From Agelaius tricolor (taxonomy: Eukaryota > Chordata > Aves > Passeriformes > Icteridae), in contig JALJCS010000009.1 in assembly GCA_023055355.1 (NCBI GenBank), positions 44,360,501 through 44,424,500 on the forward strand: DNA of 64,000 bases, written 5' to 3'. Positions 60,068-64,000 of this stretch are shown in pieces (position 1 is the first letter of the stretch; the number at the start of each line of letters is the position of its first letter). Below the pieces are notes generated by a model. It made no database searches and was not told the DNA's origin. It saw only the letters and a list, made by a program, of their open reading frames with translations. Both the position numbers and the translations under genes were made by a program.

Positions 60068-62535
60068 ATTACGGTCACGATCCTCTCCCCCTAAAACTTA
60101 ACCAAGGGCATAGATAGACAAGGAGTCAGTCTGCCAGGACAAAAAGTGACTGATGCTGTGCTTAGAACTTCACCACCACTTCCACCCCTCCCAAGATGCC
60201 CCAGTGCCACAACCTTCTGAGAAGAAAGCAGATGTTAATGCAGGAAAGCATCTGCTAGATCAGCCAGCATCCCAAACATCAGAATAGTGTTTCATAACAT
60301 CCCAGGAAAAAGCAAGATTTCACGACAGTAGAGACAGGAGAGGAAGAAAAATTCTTGCTGTCAAAGTAGTATCTGAGTGAATCCTTTCCTCAACTCCCTT
60401 CCTTTGGAAAGCATTGCTACAGATTTCTGGGCTTTCACAGTGGAAGCCGGAGACTGCTTCTGCCCTCTTCTTTAGGAAAGGCAGCTAAGTCTGCCTGCAA
60501 CAGAGGTCTTTTCAGAGCTCTTCCAGAAAGAAAAACATCAGGCCAGAAAGAAAACTTGCTATGTACCTTCAGGACAAAATCTTTCAGAGGTTCATAGGTC
60601 TGGGGGTCCCAGTTTTGGAATACTACATGAAATGTCTTAAATAACAACTTGCAAGCCCCAACTCTGCAAATTAAGGCCATTTTGAAGATGTTTCATACTC
60701 ATCTTTCAAAAATCCCTGGACACCTCTAAGCATACAGATGTGACTGCATGCATGTTCACACACAGGACACAGAGCAGCCTTCTGGAAAATCCCTTCACAT
60801 CGGCCTCAGAACAAAGGTCACAATGCAAGACAAAAAAACAATCCACACTAAGAAAACTTAGCACAAAAAGCCTTCATAGGCCAGATACCAGACCTGCAGC
60901 TCCCCTGGAATACGCAGTGGGATGAGCTATTAGAGAAGCAGATTGTCTAGGACATAACTAATGTCTAATCAGGCAACAGCACACCACAGCCACTACCGTC
61001 CGTGGATGTTCTTCTTTACCACCTTTTAAAAGCCATGGTAAGGATTGAGCCCTGGCCTCACCTCTGCATTTCTCACCCTTCTTGATGCAAGCCAAACCAC
61101 GGCTGTGACATCAGACTGTGGTGAAGTCCTACTTCCTCGTTGGTTTGTACACAGTATCTTTATTCTGACCCTTATTGCTTAGAACACCAGCCGTGCTGGG
61201 AAGACAGAACTGCCTGGCAAAGATGCTGCTCCCTCTCAGGAGCCAGGTCAGTGTATTTGGAAGACCAAAGCAGGAGTTCCATACTATAGCACCGAGGCAT
61301 AGGTCTCAAGCCCAGGGGGAAAGCCCTGCTGAAAGGCTCATGCTCAAGACCAGGGCCCTTGGAGCCTGAAGGATTCTTGCTGCCCTCTTGGGCTTGCTCT
61401 TATTCCTATCCTGAGCTGCACTGCAGCTACTGCAGATCTCAGATTCTGCTCACAGGCTTGAGGGTTACCAGTGAGTGACTGGCAGAAGCAGCACTGAAGT
61501 CTGGTCTGTGCATTTGGTAATACATAGTTTATGAGTCTCTAAACATGATCAGTTGGCCAACTGCAGATGAAGACCCCTATTTTCATAGGTCACACCATCA
61601 CCTGGGGAGCAAGGTGTCCAACCTCCCTGCTGAGGCCAGCAGAAGGCTGAGCCCTGTCCCTAGGTACCACGTGCCCCCCTGCCACAAGCAGAACAGGGTC
61701 TCAGGCACGATGTGAGCAGCTGTAGTGGGGAGAAGAGAAGGTGGAAGGGTGTGGGAGAAGGTGGCCATAGGCAGACATCCAACAAATGCTTGTCTGAGAA
61801 TCAACTCTTCAAGTTAGTTCCTACTCACCATAGCTAAGAGATTTGAGCACTGAAAATAAAAGGTTTAAAAAAAGTGCTTCAAAGACCTCTACCAGGCAAG
61901 GTACATGTCAGGATTAACTGCAATCTCTTGGAAAGCCAAGGAAGAGAAGGCATGCTGACAACCATAAAACAATTCTTTGCTGGAACAGCCTTATGATGGC
62001 TCCAGTACAGGAACCTTCCCCAGCCTTCAACCCAACACAGAGAAGTCTCTGAGATACCAAGGTGGAAAGAGAAAGGGAACAGGATGGTGTGATGGGGACA
62101 GAGGGGAAAGGTAGATTGGTTAATACAGTGAAAGTCTAACACTTACCAGCCTCTTTCCCATTCATCATCCTGCCCACCTTGCCTTCATACAGGGACATCT
62201 TTCCAAAACCACGAGGGGGGGAAAAAACCAATGAACCAACAAACAAAACATTAATGAATTTTGTCACAGGGCCCTGCTGAAAGAAGGCTCAACAGTTTGC
62301 ACATTAGAAGGACATGATCCCTATGCAGAAAGTGCTGCTGGAAAAGGAGAACTCCCAAGTTGCTAAATATGGCCTGATTGTTCTCAGGACATGATGTGTA
62401 ACAAGGAGAAGCTGAGGTCCAGGCTGAAACCAGAGAGCAAACGCACTGTCTTGTCTGGGCCTGTGAGCAAGTGTCTCAGCACAGTCCAGGAGCCCTGTGA
62501 GTCTCTCCTGAAATGCAGTGTGCCCAGCTGGGTGC

Positions 62536-62702
62536 TCAGTCCATCTCCATCGACATGAGCCGGCGCCGCTCGCGCCGCGTTTCCTGCACCTCCTTCTTGC
62601 AGCACCAGCGGGAGCTGCAGTAGCCAATAAGGCAGGATAGGAGTCCAATGGCCGTGGCCAGGCCGATGCCGATCAACAGGGGGTACTTGAAAGCATTCAG
62701 AA
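62536..62702 (-). CDS. PTGFRN: PTGFRN last exon: transmembrane helix, tail and stop
   Basis: 167 nt, entered in phase 1 after acceptor TTTTTCAG; stop TGA at 62536-62538. It encodes 55 residues: a helix of about 22 residues, a Cys-rich border and an Arg/Glu-rich tail ending MSMEMD. Confidence 0.95.
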
Positions 62703-64000
62703 CTGAAAAAGGAAGGCAGAGCCATTAGATATCGCTGAGAAACTCAGACATCCCCTTTATTTCTGCTTGACTGAAAAAGGAGAGAATTCCACATTATTCA
62801 CTCAGGGACAGATTAATTATTTCAGAAAGAAATTACGCTAATTTTCCTTCTTGATTTTCATCTTCCCAGGTTTGAAAAATTGGTCTTTTAGTCTCTCCCT
62901 TTCCTCTTCACCCTAATTCTTCCTCTATAATTTCAAAGCCTTGAAGAGGCTGGAAGCACCAGAAGAGCCCTGGAGTAAGACAGCCAAGTAGAGTTTATTT
63001 CAAAAATTATCCTCTCACGCATTTCTCCAAACAAAATATTGGATTGTTTCCCCATCAGAGGAAGAGTGTGGCTGCATTCTTTGTAATTTCCAAAAAGCAA
63101 GGAGTGGACTCCTCTGTGCTTTGAATTATTAGAATTACTATATATTTACCCTATCTAATCAACCTTCAAAGCTAGTGCCTAAACAAAAAAAAAAAAAAAA
63201 AAAAAAGAGATTTTGAAGTACCTACTGTTCAGTTAAAAGGCAGTAAGAACTGAAAGGGGTTTGGAAAGTACAGTTATAATAGTTATCAGCACAGTGGGGA
63301 GAACAAAAGCTTCTTGTTCATTTCAAGTTCATGGAACTTCCAAAAATGACCTCTCCTAGAAATATCAAGAAAGCAACTAGTTCAAAACCCCTCCTGTATT
63401 CATTTTACTCCTTAGCTGAATTCTGAGTGCAGTATCTAGTGTGCAACTTCCTGCCCATGAAGTCTAGCAACACTTGCAACTCTGGGTGGAAAGCAGACAA
63501 GGCATAAAGTGCAGGGAGCAACATGTCTTGTCATCAGAGAGGGAGGAAAGAGGCAGAGCTCTGATTTTTCTCTTCTCAGCTTTGACACTAACCACAATGT
63601 GACTAATTCACACAGCCCATCTGCAAACCAAGGCCTCCTCCAGCAGGCAGCAGAAGGGTTAACACCTGGAGAGAATGCTGTGCCCTTGACTAGAAGATGC
63701 CTCAGCTATGGAAAACATCACCAAGAGGTGATCAGGAAAGAAAATGCTCCAGTCTTGTATCTATCAACTGTTTAGGCAGAACAGATTCTTCTCCTCTGAA
63801 GAATCTTGAATCAGAAATTGCTGACCATAAAAAAAAAAAAAAAAAAAAAAAGACAAAATCTAATGAGGCACCTTTAAAAGCAGTTATGGGGGATGTTTGC
63901 CACAAAAGGACATAATAAGGTGTTAAAACCTAAGTGTTTCAGTGTCTCACCATCCATTTTCACAGAGAGGAAGATGGGTTTGGCTCTGATGTCGGGCTCC
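62536..64000 (-). CDS. PTGFRN: PTGFRN (EWI-F/CD9P-1), 3' end; 5' exons lie outside the window
   Basis: Two exons are visible: 63951 to beyond 64000, and 62536-62702, joined in phase 1 across a 1248-bp GT-AG intron. The first encodes EPDIRAKPIFLSVKMD, the juxtamembrane end of the last Ig domain region. The second encodes VLNAFKYPLLIG, a transmembrane helix with internal Gly residues, a Cys-rich border (YCSSRWCCKKE), a basic tail and the terminus MSMEMD. This C-terminus is nearly identical to my memory of mammalian PTGFRN. The protein is known to bind tetraspanins CD9 and CD81 and to inhibit prostaglandin F2-alpha binding to its receptor; the double Cys at the membrane border fits known EWI palmitoylation. 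Confidence 0.96.
63185..63206. repeat. A homopolymer (22)
   Basis: Uninterrupted A run within the last PTGFRN intron. Confidence 0.95.
63829..63851. repeat. A homopolymer (23)
   Basis: Uninterrupted A run within the last PTGFRN intron. Confidence 0.95.
63951..64000 (-). CDS. PTGFRN: PTGFRN penultimate coding exon (partial, cut by window edge)
   Basis: The minus strand reads through Glu-Pro-Asp to KMD and then a GTGAGA donor at 63945-63950, ending in phase 1. Only 50 bp are in the window, so the Ig domain itself is not visible. Confidence 0.9.

Larger units (their letters stand above)
54915..62198 (-). other. Speculative exon-like chain between PTGFRN and CD101
   Basis: Six minus-strand units, each ending at a strong donor: 62147-62198 (from an ATG), 61829-61849 (21 nt), 57998-58053, 57682-57896, 56606-56639 (34 nt), 54915-55050. 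The donors read GTAAGT or GTGAGT in every case. Joined in order, the phases agree at all five joins and the frame stays open for 514 nt (about 171 codons), with no recognisable domain. The first two units would lie inside the presumed PTGFRN 3' UTR, and some acceptors (especially before the first unit) are poor. No terminal exon with a stop is certain. Units were picked by eye, so selection bias is real; a lncRNA or pure chance are live alternatives. Confidence 0.2.
59180..62535 (-). other. PTGFRN: Probable PTGFRN 3' UTR
   Basis: No further PTGFRN coding exon is recognisable after the stop. Canonical AATAAA signals on the minus strand lie at 59278-59283 and 59195-59200, implying a 3' UTR of about 3.3-3.4 kb, similar to what I recall for mammalian PTGFRN. 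Other AATAAA words further upstream (for example near 61159) could give shorter forms. Two good donor-like sites at 62141-62146 and 61823-61828 raise the possibility that this stretch is partly spliced (see findings). It also holds a 27-bp tandem duplication at 60017-60067. Confidence 0.5.
62703..63950 (-). other. PTGFRN: PTGFRN last intron
   Basis: 1248-bp GT-AG phase 1 intron. It holds two A-homopolymer tracts (63185-63206 and 63829-63851) and nothing else I recognise. Confidence 0.9.

Noticed and set aside
62147..62198. Possibility that the first exon-like unit is an alternative PTGFRN C-terminus
   Set aside because: Joining it in phase 1 to the PTGFRN penultimate exon meets a stop within a few codons.

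Overview
This is vertebrate genomic DNA, most likely from a songbird. Three things point that way: CR1-type LINE tails, several long terminal repeats (LTRs) that look like families I know from passerine genomes, and compact introns. The organism call rests on repeat recognition from memory and on the gene pair; no search was run. There are no bacterial genes, CRISPR arrays, tRNAs or rRNAs.

Two protein-coding genes can be supported, both on the minus strand and both in the EWI subfamily of the immunoglobulin superfamily. At the right edge (62536-64000) are the last two coding exons of PTGFRN (EWI-F/CD9P-1), including its transmembrane segment and C-terminus. They are followed by a probable 3' UTR of about 3.4 kb ending near two AATAAA signals at 59195-59200 and 59278-59283. 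About 11 kb further along is a complete CD101 (IGSF2/EWI-101) gene, 30065-47992: nine coding exons, 1002 codons plus stop, every intron GT-AG. It has a signal peptide exon, seven V-type Ig domains with exactly one per phase 1-1 exon, an EWI motif at residues 256-258, and a transmembrane/short-tail exon. The neighbouring genes and shared strand match the human PTGFRN-CD101 order. Both products are cell-surface glycoproteins; the family is known for binding tetraspanins.

Region by region: 1-29950 is a gene-poor flank. It holds a degenerate GATC-rich repeat (10230-10620), a solo LTR (10751-~11410) beside a CpG-rich block, microsatellites, old CR1/LTR fragments and several AT-rich stretches that could be conserved non-coding DNA. 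TTF2, the next gene in human, is not visible. 30-48 kb is CD101; its introns carry at least four LTR insertions or fragments, CR1 fragments and a 63-bp minisatellite. 48-59 kb is the CD101-PTGFRN intergenic stretch, with a repeated 22-nt homeodomain/PBX-MEIS-like word and, more speculatively, a chain of exon-like units with compatible reading phases. 59-64 kb is the PTGFRN 3' end.

I found no clear-cut new biological system. The observations most worth checking are the exon-like chain between 54.9 and 62.2 kb, the paired 22-nt motif, the in-frame minisatellite of CD101 intron 3, and the GATC-rich array.
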